This document shows, one piece after another, positions 9,861 to 18,500 of a stretch of DNA of 64,000 nt; within the stretch, counting starts at the first letter, position 1; the number at the start of each line of letters is the position of its first letter. The position numbers and the translations under genes are program-made. The stretch comes from Halobellus rarus. Lineage in GTDB: Archaea > Halobacteriota > Halobacteria > Halobacteriales > Haloferacaceae. The DNA is taken from NCBI RefSeq assembly GCF_024494595.1, contig NZ_JANHDI010000014.1:89313-153312 (forward strand), written 5' to 3'. A model generated the notes under the pieces. That model searched no databases, was not told the DNA's origin, and saw only the letters and a program-made list of their open reading frames with translations.

Positions 9861-10535
9861 TCAGTCGCTCGCCCGGCCCTCGAACCGCGACGGCGGCGGG
9901 TACTGCGGATCGGCGTTGTCGGTTCCCTCCTCCGGAACCGCGGCGGCTCCGGCCTCGCCGGCGTCGATCGGGTCCGGGACCACGCAGCGGTCCGGTCGGC
10001 GGTTGACGTGCGCGTAGTCGCCGGGGGCGTTCGCGAGGGGGTGGGCGGGGTTCTCCCGGCCGTCGATCCGGGCCGCCCGGAGCTCCTCGAACCCGGCGAT
10101 CCGCGCGCAGATCCCCCGCCAGTGAGATTCGCTGCCGGACGGGATCCGCTCGCGGCCGGTCGGTCGCCACTCGGCGTCGCCGGCGGACCCGGCCAGCACC
10201 TCGCCGTTCACCGCGGCCGCGAGGTGGTCGTGATCGACGAGGACGCCGACGCGTGCGTCCGAGGGCGTTCGGGCGGCGAGGACGTCCAGGCCGAGGTGCA
10301 GCGCGCGATACTCCGCGACGTTGTTGTTCGGGGCGGTGTCGGGCAGGGAGACCCGCGCGACGCGGGTGCCGTCCCGCGCCTCGATCACCGCGCCCAGGCC
10401 GCCGCCGTCGCGGCGATACGACCCGTCGGTCGCGACGTAGAAGTGTCGGTGGTGGGTGCGCGGCGGGTGCGCGATGTGTGGCGTCGGCGAGTCGTCGAAC
10501 AGGTCACGGAGCGTCGGACGGCCGTGAGCGGCCAT
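9861..10535 (-). CDS. rnhA: Ribonuclease HI family protein
   Basis: RNase H fold nuclease expected to cut the RNA strand of RNA-DNA hybrids. In 224 residues the acidic active-site positions are visible: Asp37 in YVATDGSY, Glu75 in NNVAEYRAL and Asp101 or Asp103 in VLVDHDH. The fold ends at about residue 175 and is followed by a haloarchaea-style low-complexity tail. The start at 10535 is divergent from the CBS gene; TTTAAGA read on the minus strand about 25 bases upstream is a plausible TATA box. The acidic leader of about 30 residues before the domain is unusual but in frame and GC-rich. Confidence 0.85.
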   Translation of the reverse strand: MAAHGRPTLRDLFDDSPTPHIAHPPRTHHRHFYVATDGSYRRDGGGLGAVIEARDGTRVARVSLPDTAPNNNVAEYRALHLGLDVLAARTPSDARVGVLVDHDHLAAAVNGEVLAGSAGDAEWRPTGRERIPSGSESHWRGICARIAGFEELRAARIDGRENPAHPLANAPGDYAHVNRRPDRCVVPDPIDAGEAGAAAVPEEGTDNADPQYPPPSRFEGRASD

Positions 10536-10633
10536 ACCTCCGCTAGTTCGTGCGCGTTCTTAAAGATATCTCAGCGAACGGGGTCGACAGACTCGCCGCA
10601 ATAGTTAGACGGCGGGGAGACGAACCGTCGTGT

Positions 10634-11155
10634 ATGGCCCGAATCCAGTCCCTGACGGCGCGCGAGTTGATGACGACGGACGTCGAGACCGTCTCGCCCG
10701 ACGACGACGTGAGCGAGGTGCTCGGGCGACTCGCTCGCGCTGACTTCAACGGCTTCCCCGTGGTCGACGAGGGCGCGGTCGTCGGCATCGTCACCCAGCA
10801 CGACCTCGTCGACCTGTTTCAGACGAAGGACCGGACGCTGTGGATCCCCGTCGGCTTCCCCCCGTTCCTGGAGACGCTCACCTACGCGGTCGACGTCTCC
10901 TGGGACGACTTAGACCTGGGGATCGACCTCCTGCGGAACACGAACAAGCCCATCCGGGAGGTGATGACCGAAGACGTGGTGACCGTCGCCCCCGAGGCGT
11001 CGCTCGACGAGATCCTGGACCTCATCGCGGACGAGGAGCGCGACATCAACCGACTGCCGGTCGTCGAAGACGGCGCGCTCGTCGGGATCGTCGCTCGACA
11101 GGACGTTATCCGGGCGATCCGGGACGAGCGGCGGGCGGAAAGCGAGAACGCCTGA
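10634..11155 (+). CDS. CBS-domain pair protein
   Basis: A 173-residue protein made of two CBS domains: MTTDVETVSPDDDVSEVL at the N-terminus and MTEDVVTVAPEASLDEIL near residue 115, each ending in a G-I-V-x-x-x-D-[LV] strand. Such stand-alone pairs bind adenosyl nucleotides and act as energy or redox sensors. A helical insertion (about residues 60-105) separates the two domains. I use the ATG at 10634 rather than an upstream in-frame codon because the domain begins at once. No partner enzyme is adjacent, so the target is unknown. Confidence 0.85.
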   Translation: MARIQSLTARELMTTDVETVSPDDDVSEVLGRLARADFNGFPVVDEGAVVGIVTQHDLVDLFQTKDRTLWIPVGFPPFLETLTYAVDVSWDDLDLGIDLLRNTNKPIREVMTEDVVTVAPEASLDEILDLIADEERDINRLPVVEDGALVGIVARQDVIRAIRDERRAESENA

Positions 11156-11176
11156 ACCGCCTCCCGAACGATCGAC

Positions 11177-11452
11177 TCAGAGCACTTCTTCGCCGCGCTT
11201 CTCGTTGAGCGCGTCGCTCACGAGGAACGCGCCCTGGTCGCCGAAGCCGTAGGTGGTGGCGTTCGCGCCGCCGTCGACGACGACGGCCAGTCGGCCGCGG
11301 TAGGAGTCATCGCCGGCCTCGTATCCGTCGACGACGATCACGGGAAAGTCGTCGAGGGAAAACCGATCGCCGAAGCTGTAGTAGTCGTTGAACGCGTTCT
11401 CCACCTGGTCGAGTTCCTCGTCGGTCGGTGGCCGATAACTCGAACCGTCCAT
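11177..11452 (-). CDS. Small acidic haloarchaeal protein of unknown function
   Basis: A 91-residue, soluble, acidic protein (from the ATG at 11452) without cysteines or a motif I recognise. Its pattern of short hydrophobic strands (FPVIVVDGYE, RLAVVVDGG) suggests a small alpha/beta or beta fold. It is convergent with the CBS gene, 21 bases apart, and divergent from the EamA transporter. Codon use is like the host. Probably a real conserved gene, function unknown. Confidence 0.6.
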   Translation of the reverse strand: MDGSSYRPPTDEELDQVENAFNDYYSFGDRFSLDDFPVIVVDGYEAGDDSYRGRLAVVVDGGANATTYGFGDQGAFLVSDALNEKRGEEVL

Positions 11453-11532
11453 ACCGCGGTCATCGACGCACCAATACATAAAACGTCGCCGGCGAACGAA
11501 ACGTTGAGAACACCCGGGACCCCACTGTCCCT

Positions 11533-12462
11533 GTGACCCGGTACCGCAACCTGCTCTTATTCGTCCTCCTGGCCGCCGCGTGGGGGTCGGCGTTCATGGC
11601 GATCAAGGCCGGCCTCGCGTACATCCCGCCGGTCCTCTTCGCGGCGCTCCGGTACGACATCGCCGGGGTGCTGATGCTCGCGTACGCCCTTTACGCCACC
11701 GACGACCCGCTCCCGCGGACGCGGGGACAGTGGACGCTCGTCGGCATCGGGGCGACGCTCCTCATCGCCGGCTACCACACGCTGCTCTTCATCGGCGAGA
11801 CCGATCCGGCCGTCACGTCGGCCGCGGCGGCCGTCATCGTGAGTCTCAGCCCCGTCCTGACGACCGGCTTCGCCCGACTGTTCCTCCCCAAGGAGCGACT
11901 CACGGCCGTCGGAATCGCGGGCCTGCTTCTCGGCCTCGTCGGCGTCGTGATCCTGTCGAACCCCGATCCCCAGAACCTCCTGGCCGGCGGCGCCGTCGCG
12001 AAACTCCTGATCTTCGGGGCCGCCGCGGCGTTCGCGCTCGGGTCGGTGCTGACCCGTCGGGTCGAGGCCGAACTCCCGATCGAGACGATGGAGGCGTGGT
12101 CGATGGTGGGCGGCGCGCTCATCATGCACGTGGTGAGCCTCGGGATGGGCGAGTCCCTGGGGGACGTCGCCTGGACCGCCGAGTCGCTGGCGGCGCTCGC
12201 GTACCTCTCGGTCGTCGCGAGCGCGCTCGGCTTCCTCATCTACTTCGACCTGCTGGAGCGGCTCGGGGCGATCGAGATCAACCTCGTCTCCTACGTCGCG
12301 CCGGTCTCCGCCGCGCTCGCGGGATGGGCGGTCCTCGATGAGGTCCCGACCGTCTACACCGTCGTCGGCTTCTTCGTCATCTTCGTCGGATTCCTGCTCC
12401 TGAAGCGACGGGCGATCCGCGCGGAGGTGCCGCGGCTCCGGAAGATGGTGTCGCGGTCGTAG
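11533..12462 (+). CDS. EamA/DMT-family transporter
   Basis: Drug/metabolite transporter superfamily permease of 309 residues with ten predicted membrane helices in two homologous EamA halves; AAAWGSAFMAIKAGL at the start and SVVASALGFLIYFDLLERLGA in the second half are typical. Members export amino acids, nucleosides or other small metabolites. The start is a GTG at 11533. The substrate cannot be inferred; the gene stands alone. Confidence 0.88.
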   Translation: MTRYRNLLLFVLLAAAWGSAFMAIKAGLAYIPPVLFAALRYDIAGVLMLAYALYATDDPLPRTRGQWTLVGIGATLLIAGYHTLLFIGETDPAVTSAAAAVIVSLSPVLTTGFARLFLPKERLTAVGIAGLLLGLVGVVILSNPDPQNLLAGGAVAKLLIFGAAAAFALGSVLTRRVEAELPIETMEAWSMVGGALIMHVVSLGMGESLGDVAWTAESLAALAYLSVVASALGFLIYFDLLERLGAIEINLVSYVAPVSAALAGWAVLDEVPTVYTVVGFFVIFVGFLLLKRRAIRAEVPRLRKMVSRS

Positions 12463-12528
12463 TCTCGGGGAAAGTCGGTCGAGCGGCCGGGCTGGGTCGA
12501 ATAACTGCGGTCGAATGCTGAACGACGG

Positions 12529-13143
12529 TTACAGGTCGACGTCTTCGGTCGCGAACGCGCCCTCGTCGACCTCGGGGTCGTACTCCTCCACCGCCGTGAG
12601 GACCATCTCCAGGGTGGCTTTCGGACTCCAGCGCGCGGTGTTGACCGAGAGGTCGTAGAAGGACTGATCGGAGATGTCGATGTCGTAGTAGGACTTGTAC
12701 CGACCGGCCTCGCTGACCTCGCGGACGCGCATCTCCGCCTCCATCTCTTCGCGATCGCGCGTCCTGTCGACGCGGACCTCGTCCGGGGCGTCGAGCCAGA
12801 TGCGGAGGTCCGCGCGGTTGCCGGCGATCCACCCGGCGAGCCGCGATTCGAGGATGAACGGCTTGCTCGACGCGCCCCACTTCTCGGCGATCGTCCGGAG
12901 ACGACGGTCCAGCGCGCGGTCGATCTCGTCGGTCTCGTCGGTCTTCGCGATGAGTTGCGAGAGCGACATATCCCGCTCCTCGGCGAGGTCGCGGAAGATG
13001 TCCCCGCCGGAGACGTACCCGCAGTCGAGCGCGGCCGAGAGCCCCTCACAGAGCGTCGTCGCACCGCACCCGGGCGGCCCCGAGACGGTGATGAAGAGGT
13101 TGCTGTCGACCGACCGCGCCGTCGGGACGTCGTCGTCTGTCAT
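12529..13143 (-). CDS. Cytidylate-kinase-like protein with degenerate P-loop
   Basis: A 204-residue nucleoside-monophosphate-kinase-fold protein clearly related to archaeal Cmk: VSGGDIFRDLAEERDMSL, ESRLAGWIAGNRADLRIWLDAP and YDLSVNTARWSP all match that family. The P-loop, however, reads GPPGCGATT (residues 22-30), with Ala28 (codon GCG) where GxxGxGK[ST] needs lysine. Without it normal ATP binding and catalysis are unlikely, so this looks like a diverged paralogue rather than the housekeeping CMP kinase. I start at the ATG at 13141-13143; ten upstream codons are also open. It is flanked by a divergent DUF1684 gene. Confidence 0.8.
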   Translation of the reverse strand: MTDDDVPTARSVDSNLFITVSGPPGCGATTLCEGLSAALDCGYVSGGDIFRDLAEERDMSLSQLIAKTDETDEIDRALDRRLRTIAEKWGASSKPFILESRLAGWIAGNRADLRIWLDAPDEVRVDRTRDREEMEAEMRVREVSEAGRYKSYYDIDISDQSFYDLSVNTARWSPKATLEMVLTAVEEYDPEVDEGAFATEDVDL

Positions 13144-13337
13144 AGACGTTGAGGACTTACCACCGAACCACAAAAAGCCGCGGGACCTCGCGCCGCTTCG
13201 ATGGATGAGAGCACGTCACGGACGACCGCGTCGCTGGCGTATGATCGAATCGGAACGACGCCTGCGAGCATCGATAACCGCCGTCGCCGGCGGCTCGGAA
13301 CCGTCAGACGTTACGGCGCGGCGCGCGTGCGTCCGGT

Positions 13338-13928
13338 ATGACCGACGACGAAGACGAGACGATCGAAGAAAACGCCGCGACCGACGAGGACTACGTTTCG
13401 GAACTCCGGCGGAACCGCGCGGAGAAGGACGACTTCTTCGGCTCCCATCCACAGTCGCCGATTCCGCCGGAACACCGCGACGGTTTCGACGGCCTGGATT
13501 ACTTCGCGCCCGCACCGGAGCACCGCGTCGACGCGACCGTGGAGACGCACGCGGACCCGGAGCCGGTCCCGATGGAGACGACCGCGGACAACGAGGTTCG
13601 GTACGTCCGCGTCGTCACCTTCGAGTTCGGTCTCGCCGGCGGGACCCACCGGCTTCACGGCTACAAACAGCGCCCGGAAGACGAGGAGGAGCCCATCTTC
13701 GTCCCGTTCCGCGATAAGACCACCGGGCAGGAGACCTACCGCGGCGGCCGCTACCTCGAACTCCACCCGGCTGGAGAGCTCGACGACGGCGAGACGGTCA
13801 CTCTCGACTTCAACCTCGCGTACACGCCGTTCTGCGCGTTCAGCGAGACGTTCGAGTGCCCGCTGCCGCCGGAAGAGAACTGGTTAGAGGCGGCCGTCCG
13901 CGCCGGCGAGAAAAGCTGGCGGCCCTGA
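13338..13928 (+). CDS. DUF1684 family protein
   Basis: A 196-residue cytoplasmic protein with the DUF1684 core: YRGGRYLELH, VTLDFNLAYTPFCAFSETFECPLPPEENWL near the C-terminus. In this family the Asn-Pro-Phe/Cys region is strongly conserved, but no activity is firmly established. The N-terminus is acidic and begins directly with the family's NRAEKDDFFGSHPQSPI segment. It is divergent from the Cmk-like gene with 194 bases between the starts. Confidence 0.85.
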   Translation: MTDDEDETIEENAATDEDYVSELRRNRAEKDDFFGSHPQSPIPPEHRDGFDGLDYFAPAPEHRVDATVETHADPEPVPMETTADNEVRYVRVVTFEFGLAGGTHRLHGYKQRPEDEEEPIFVPFRDKTTGQETYRGGRYLELHPAGELDDGETVTLDFNLAYTPFCAFSETFECPLPPEENWLEAAVRAGEKSWRP

Positions 13929-13970
13929 GCTCGGAACCGGCGTGAGAGGACCGCCGGCAGTGACCCGTGT

Positions 13971-14009
13971 TACCGAAAGTTCATAACAACGCTTCGACTA
14001 CTTTCGGTA
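13971..14009 (+). promoter_or_regulatory. Inverted repeat upstream of Bat-like regulator
   Basis: TACCGAAAGT (13971-13980) and its exact reverse complement ACTTTCGGTA (14000-14009) are separated by 19 bases and end 8 bases before the ATG of the HTH gene at 14018. The centre-to-centre spacing is close to three helical turns, suiting a dimeric repressor. Autoregulation is the natural guess; an RNA stem is possible. Confidence 0.55.
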
Positions 14010-14017
14010 GATCCTCG

Positions 14018-14716
14018 ATGGCCAACGAGTCCTCCTCCGACCGGGACGACCCGGTCTCCGAAGTCGAGTTCACCCTGCGTGGCTCGAAGTATCCGTTCGT
14101 CGCCCTCTCGGACGCCGAAAACTGCACGGTGGAACTCGTCGGGATGCTTCCCCGCGAGGGGGACCGGTACGCGGAGTTCTTCAACGTGAACGGCGCGGAT
14201 CCCCAGCGCGTCCTCGCGCTCACCGAGGAGTACGAGACCGTCGAGTCATCGCTTCTCAGCTCCTACGACGACGTGTCGCTCTTCGAGTTCCTCGTCGCCG
14301 ACGGCTGCCCGGCGCAGCGTCTCGGTGCCCTCGGCGGACTCCCGCGGACGGCCAGAGCGGCGGACGGCGAGGGCCGTCTCGTCGCGGAGGTCCCGGCGCA
14401 GTACGACACCAGGGCGGTCATCGAGGGGTTTCTCGACGCGTATCCCGACGCCGAACTGACCGGAATACGCGAAAAGGAGACCATCGAGCCGATGTTCAGC
14501 GGGGGGACGTATCAGCAGCTGCTGTCGACGCAGCTGACCGAAAAGCAGCGGGAGGTCATTCAGACCGCCTTCGAGGCGGGGTACTACGACTGGCCACGGG
14601 AGGCGACCGGCGAGGACGTCGCGGCGGAGCTCGAAATCGCCTCAGCGACGTTCTCCGAACAGATCCACGCCGCCGAGCGCAAGCTCCTCTCGGCGCTGTT
14701 CGCGGACGCCGAGTGA
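14018..14716 (+). CDS. Bat-like HTH_10 transcription regulator
   Basis: A 232-residue haloarchaeal regulator. The C-terminal 60 residues form the HTH_10 (Bat-type) DNA-binding domain: LTEKQREVIQTAFEAGYYDWPRE followed by EDVAAELEIASATFSEQIHAAERKL. The N-terminal 150 residues are the sensory domain found in this class, without cysteines or a PAS signature I can recognise. The ATG at 14018 is preferred over the GTG at 13967 because the intervening bases hold a perfect inverted repeat. It converges on the HalOD1 gene 8 bases downstream. Confidence 0.88.
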   Translation: MANESSSDRDDPVSEVEFTLRGSKYPFVALSDAENCTVELVGMLPREGDRYAEFFNVNGADPQRVLALTEEYETVESSLLSSYDDVSLFEFLVADGCPAQRLGALGGLPRTARAADGEGRLVAEVPAQYDTRAVIEGFLDAYPDAELTGIREKETIEPMFSGGTYQQLLSTQLTEKQREVIQTAFEAGYYDWPREATGEDVAAELEIASATFSEQIHAAERKLLSALFADAE

Positions 14717-14723
14717 GGAACCG

Positions 14724-15065
14724 TCACCGCGGGGCGGACCGCGACACGACCGTCCGACCGTCCCCGTAAACGGCCACGTCGCACCCCTCGTACCGGAAAG
14801 TGACCGAGAGCCCGTCGGGTGCACGAGGACGCTCGGAGTCGCCCGTGATCAGGGCGTCGAGGGCGTCGGTGTCGACTACCTCGTACAGCGGTCGGAGTCG
14901 CGTCGGGTCCGTGTGGGTCGCTTCGGCGACCGCCTCGACGACGGTGTGAGAGGGAGATTCGCCGTCTGAATGCGTATAGACGACTTTGGGGCTGTCCCCC
15001 GCGCCGTCGACGCCGGAGCCGGTGCCCGCATCGTCGAGCGGCCGTGGGTCAGAGTGATTAGTCAT
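14724..15065 (-). CDS. HalOD1 output-domain protein
   Basis: A 113-residue protein whose body (residues 35-113) matches the haloarchaeal HalOD1 output domain: SHTVVEAVAEATHTDPTRL, PLYEVVDTDALDALI, LSVTFRYEGCDVAVYGDG. HalOD1 proteins are stand-alone modules thought to act in signal transduction, with no known biochemical activity. It is convergent with the HTH_10 regulator and divergent from the M29 aminopeptidase. A short palindrome (CGTCC-TTA-GGACG, 15081-15093) lies just upstream of its start. Confidence 0.85.
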   Translation of the reverse strand: MTNHSDPRPLDDAGTGSGVDGAGDSPKVVYTHSDGESPSHTVVEAVAEATHTDPTRLRPLYEVVDTDALDALITGDSERPRAPDGLSVTFRYEGCDVAVYGDGRTVVSRSAPR

Positions 15066-15207
15066 AATGATCTAGACACCTCGTCCTTAGGACGGGAAGG
15101 ATATAGGAAACGTCCCTACACATCGAGGGACCGGGAGCGATGGTCGGCCTATCTGGGGGACAGATGCCGGGCGAAAGGCGTTTGGTCCGGACGGACGACC
15201 TTCGGGT

Positions 15208-16299
15208 ATGGACCCGCGAATCCGCGAGCACGCACGGACCGTCGCCGACCACTCCACGGGTATCGAATCCGGCGACCGCGTGGTGATCAGCGCGCCGGCG
15301 GCGGCCGAAGACCTGGTGGTCGCACTCCACGAGGAGTGCGCCGAGCGCGGGGCACACCCCGTCTCGATCAACAGCGACTCCCGGGCGACCCGGGCGTTCC
15401 TCCGGAACCACGACGGCGACTTCGAGACGCCGGAGCACCTGCTCGCGATGTACGAGGAGATGGACGTCTACGTCGCCGTCCGCGGGGACGTCAACGCCAC
15501 CGAGACGTCGGACGTCGACCCCGAGCGCAACGCCGCCTACCGCCGCGCGATGAAGCCCGTCCTTCAGGAGCGACTCTCGAAGACGTGGAGCCTCACGCAG
15601 TACCCCACGTCGGGTAACGCGCAACTCGCGGGAATGAGCACGGAAGGCTACGAGGACTTCGTGTGGGACGCCGTCAGCCTCGATTGGGAGAAACAGCGCG
15701 AGCACCAAGAACAGATGGTCGAGATCCTCGACGACGCCGACGAGGTTCGAATCCGGTCGGGCGAGGAGACCGACGTCACGATGAGCCTCGCGGGCAACGA
15801 GACGCTCAACGACTTCGGCGAGGCGAACCTCCCGGGCGGCGAGGTGTTCACCGCGCCCGTCAGAGACGAGGTCGACGGCGAGGTCCACTTCGATATGCCG
15901 CTGTATCGCCAGGGTCGAGAGATCGAAGACGTGCGCGTCCGCTTCGAGGACGGCCGCGTCGAGTCCTACAGCGCCGGCCGCAACGAGGACGTGCTCGACG
16001 GCATCTTCGAGACCGACGAGGGCGCGCGCTACCTCGGCGAACTCGGCATCGGGATGAACCGCGCGATCGATCGGTTCACGTACAACATGCTCTTCGACGA
16101 GAAGATGGGCGACACCGTCCACATGGCCGTCGGCTCGGCGTACCCGGACACCGTCGGCGAGGAGAACGAGCGCAACGAGAGCGCCGAACACGTCGATATG
16201 ATCGTCGATATGAGCGAGGACTCGGTGATCGAGGTCGACGGCGAGGTCGTCCAGCGCGACGGGACGTTCGTCTTCGAGGACGGCTTCGACGAGGCCTGA
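15208..16299 (+). CDS. M29 family aminopeptidase
   Basis: Dinuclear-metal aminopeptidase (AmpS/PepS/AmpT type) of 363 residues, expected to remove N-terminal amino acids from peptides in the cytoplasm. The conserved C-terminal metal and catalytic regions are present: TDEGARYLGE near 270, FDEKMGDTVHMAVGSAYP (Glu298, His305) and HVDMIVDM (His328, Asp330). The start ATG at 15208 is preceded by CCTTCGGGT; length is typical. It runs convergently into the enolase-like gene 27 bases away. Confidence 0.92.
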   Translation: MDPRIREHARTVADHSTGIESGDRVVISAPAAAEDLVVALHEECAERGAHPVSINSDSRATRAFLRNHDGDFETPEHLLAMYEEMDVYVAVRGDVNATETSDVDPERNAAYRRAMKPVLQERLSKTWSLTQYPTSGNAQLAGMSTEGYEDFVWDAVSLDWEKQREHQEQMVEILDDADEVRIRSGEETDVTMSLAGNETLNDFGEANLPGGEVFTAPVRDEVDGEVHFDMPLYRQGREIEDVRVRFEDGRVESYSAGRNEDVLDGIFETDEGARYLGELGIGMNRAIDRFTYNMLFDEKMGDTVHMAVGSAYPDTVGEENERNESAEHVDMIVDMSEDSVIEVDGEVVQRDGTFVFEDGFDEA

Positions 16300-16326
16300 G
16301 CCGGCTTCGGCCTTCCGTTTCGCCTC

Positions 16327-17493
16327 CTACTCCCACGACAGTCCGGTCGTATTCTCCGGCGCGGCGAGCGGGCTCGTCGGCAGCCCCGGAGCCACCTCGG
16401 GGTCGTTGTAGCCGCCGGGGGCGACGTCGTTCGGCCCGTCGGGATAGCACAGCGACGCGAGCAGTTGGACGTGGTCGCGGCCGACGCCGAGTTCGAACTG
16501 CCCGCCGCCGTAGAGCGACACGCCACGGGCCTCGGCCCACTCGATCGTCTCGAACAGCGACTCGGCCGTGCCGAACCGCGAGGGTTTGATATTCAGCCAC
16601 TCGGGCTCGAAGGGCAGCTCTTCGACGGATTCGACGCCCGTGATCGGATAGTCCCACGAGACTCGGTCCTCCTCACCGTCGAAGAGCGGGCGCGTCTCGT
16701 CGGTCAGTCCCGGATCTTCGATGACGGCGTCGGGGAACGCCGAGAGCAGCCGCTCGTAGAGGTCCGGATCCGGATCGGCGTCGACCTCGGTGCCCTCGTA
16801 GAGCCCCTTCAGGTCCAGAATGCGGACCGCCTCGGTCGCCGCGACGGCGTCGACGACGTCCGCGTCCCAGTCGGGCGTCGGGTCCAGTTTGAACTCGGTG
16901 CCGGGGTAGGCGTCCAGGACCGCGTCGAGCCGATCGGTCGTCGGCGGGTCGCCGAGTCGCATCGAGGCGACGAAGCGGACCGGCTCGGCGTCGCGGTCGA
17001 CAACCGCCGAGAGCGACAGGCCGTTCTGCCGGAGCGCGAGATCCAGCGCCGCCGACTCGACCGCCCAGCGGCGATAGTGCCGCGCCGTCTCGCGCTCGGG
17101 AGCCTTCGTCGGGAACAGGTCGATCTCGTCGAGGCGGGACGAAAACTCGGCGAACGTGTACTCGCCGGCGAAATCGAACGCCGGCGCGTCCGCGAGGGCG
17201 TCGTGATCTTCGGTGTCGTAGGTGACGTCCTCGCCGCGGCCGGTGTGAACTGATCCACTCGTTCCGGCGTCCGCCGACGCCGGCCCGGAGAGATGAAACG
17301 TGGTCGTCGTCCGGACGAACCCGCTGGAGGTGTCGCGCTCGCGTCGGGTCCGCTCGGCCGATTCGATCGAGAGGGGGAGGTCGGCGACGGCGTCGAAGAG
17401 GTCGCTCATCGGAAAACCGGTTCGCGCGTCACGGGGAAAAACGTGTGCGTCGACGTCCAGGACGGCAGTCGTCGGGTTCGGAATCTCGGGCAT
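16327..17493 (-). CDS. Enolase-superfamily-like protein
   Basis: A 388-residue protein that looks like a divergent member of the mandelate racemase/OSBS branch of the enolase superfamily. Landmarks run in order: ALRQNGLSLSAVV, EFKLDPTPDWD (general-base strand), RILDLKG, VIEDPGL (metal-ligand Glu), VSWDYPITGVES, then LNIKPSRFGTAESLF (the opposite lysine) and GGGQFELGVGRDH. It starts at the ATG at 17493 and lies 29 bases after the DUF1405 gene on the same strand, so the two probably form an operon. The substrate cannot be named. Confidence 0.65.
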   Translation of the reverse strand: MPEIPNPTTAVLDVDAHVFPRDARTGFPMSDLFDAVADLPLSIESAERTRRERDTSSGFVRTTTTFHLSGPASADAGTSGSVHTGRGEDVTYDTEDHDALADAPAFDFAGEYTFAEFSSRLDEIDLFPTKAPERETARHYRRWAVESAALDLALRQNGLSLSAVVDRDAEPVRFVASMRLGDPPTTDRLDAVLDAYPGTEFKLDPTPDWDADVVDAVAATEAVRILDLKGLYEGTEVDADPDPDLYERLLSAFPDAVIEDPGLTDETRPLFDGEEDRVSWDYPITGVESVEELPFEPEWLNIKPSRFGTAESLFETIEWAEARGVSLYGGGQFELGVGRDHVQLLASLCYPDGPNDVAPGGYNDPEVAPGLPTSPLAAPENTTGLSWE

Positions 17494-17522
17494 CAGTCGT
17501 CGACGCCGAGGGCGACGGGCCG

Positions 17523-18302
17523 TCAGTCTCGACTGCCGTCGACCCGCAGCTCCAACTTCTTCACGCGCGTCGCGAGCGCGAAGAACGTCGCGACGAACGT
17601 GAGCACGACCGCGCCGGCGGCCGCGAGCTGAAGCACCGTCGTCCCGCCGCCGATCCCGACGACCGTCGCGTCCGCGAGCGGCAGCGAGGTGTGGTGCGGA
17701 TCGCCGACGATCGGGACGAAGTAGTCGACGACGTCGTTGAGGCCGTACCACGCGAGCGCGACGGCGACGGCGCGGACCGGGAACTCGGAGATCCTGTGGA
17801 GGACGAACGCCTGAACGACCATCGCGAGGTGGCTCACGAACAGGAAGACGTAGAGCGGTAGCCACGTCGTCTGCAGGAAGGCCTCCGAAAACACCGTGAG
17901 GACGTACGGCGTCCACAGCCCGAGCTTCCAGCAGCCGAAGAAGGCCAACGCCGCGAGGTACTCGTTCGTCCGACCGAGCTTCCAACTGGCGAAGGCCAGG
18001 GCGATGAAGAGCGTCGCCATCGGGCTGTCGGGGACGAACGGCCACATCGCGACCGGTTCCGCGGCGAACTGCCAGGTGATGAGCGGATCCGACAGCGGCA
18101 GGGGGTGAAAGCCGTAGTACCAGAAGCCGAACGCGGTCCCGAGGAGGTTGATCGCGACGACGAGCCAGGCGAAGCGGAGGCCGACGTTTTCGAGCCACGT
18201 CGGCAGCGGTGCGAGCCACCGCGGGAGGTCGTCGGCGGTCGGGAGCCCGTCGCCCGAGACGAGGTCGTGGAGTACCGAAGACGACGCGCGGGACGGTTCC
18301 AT
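17523..18302 (-). CDS. DUF1405 membrane protein
   Basis: A 259-residue integral membrane protein with about seven helices, of the DUF1405 type: GFWYYGFHPLPLSDPLITWQ, PDSPMATLFIALAF and GPxxxPYVL-like segments in the middle. No biochemical function is established for the family. The start is the ATG at 18300-18302; the upstream region is shared with divergent pdxS. It is the first gene of a likely two-gene leftward operon with the enolase-like gene. Confidence 0.82.
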   Translation of the reverse strand: MEPSRASSSVLHDLVSGDGLPTADDLPRWLAPLPTWLENVGLRFAWLVVAINLLGTAFGFWYYGFHPLPLSDPLITWQFAAEPVAMWPFVPDSPMATLFIALAFASWKLGRTNEYLAALAFFGCWKLGLWTPYVLTVFSEAFLQTTWLPLYVFLFVSHLAMVVQAFVLHRISEFPVRAVAVALAWYGLNDVVDYFVPIVGDPHHTSLPLADATVVGIGGGTTVLQLAAAGAVVLTFVATFFALATRVKKLELRVDGSRD

Positions 18303-18470
18303 ACCCGACGCTCGAATCCAGGCGAAAAAGCGGTGGCGGTTCCGGTAGCGAAGGGGGAGACCCCTGACCGGGACGGACTCCCGTCGACCGCCGCGACCGA
18401 GACCCGTCTCTGGCGAATCCATCGGCGGCTCGCGACCGCCGAACGCCACGCCGACGGCGTGACTCAACGG

Positions 18471-18478
18471 TTTAAGTA
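18471..18478 (+). promoter_or_regulatory. TATA box of pdxS
   Basis: TTTAAGTA, 23-30 bases before the pdxS ATG at 18501, so the transcript would be leaderless or nearly so. The same box type is seen before the heme A synthase gene. Confidence 0.6.
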
Positions 18479-18500
18479 CGTTCGACCGTAATCGAGAGAT

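Noticed and set aside
15740..15765. GGTTCGAATCC-like tRNA T-arm word
   Set aside because: It lies within the M29 aminopeptidase coding frame and has no other tRNA parts.
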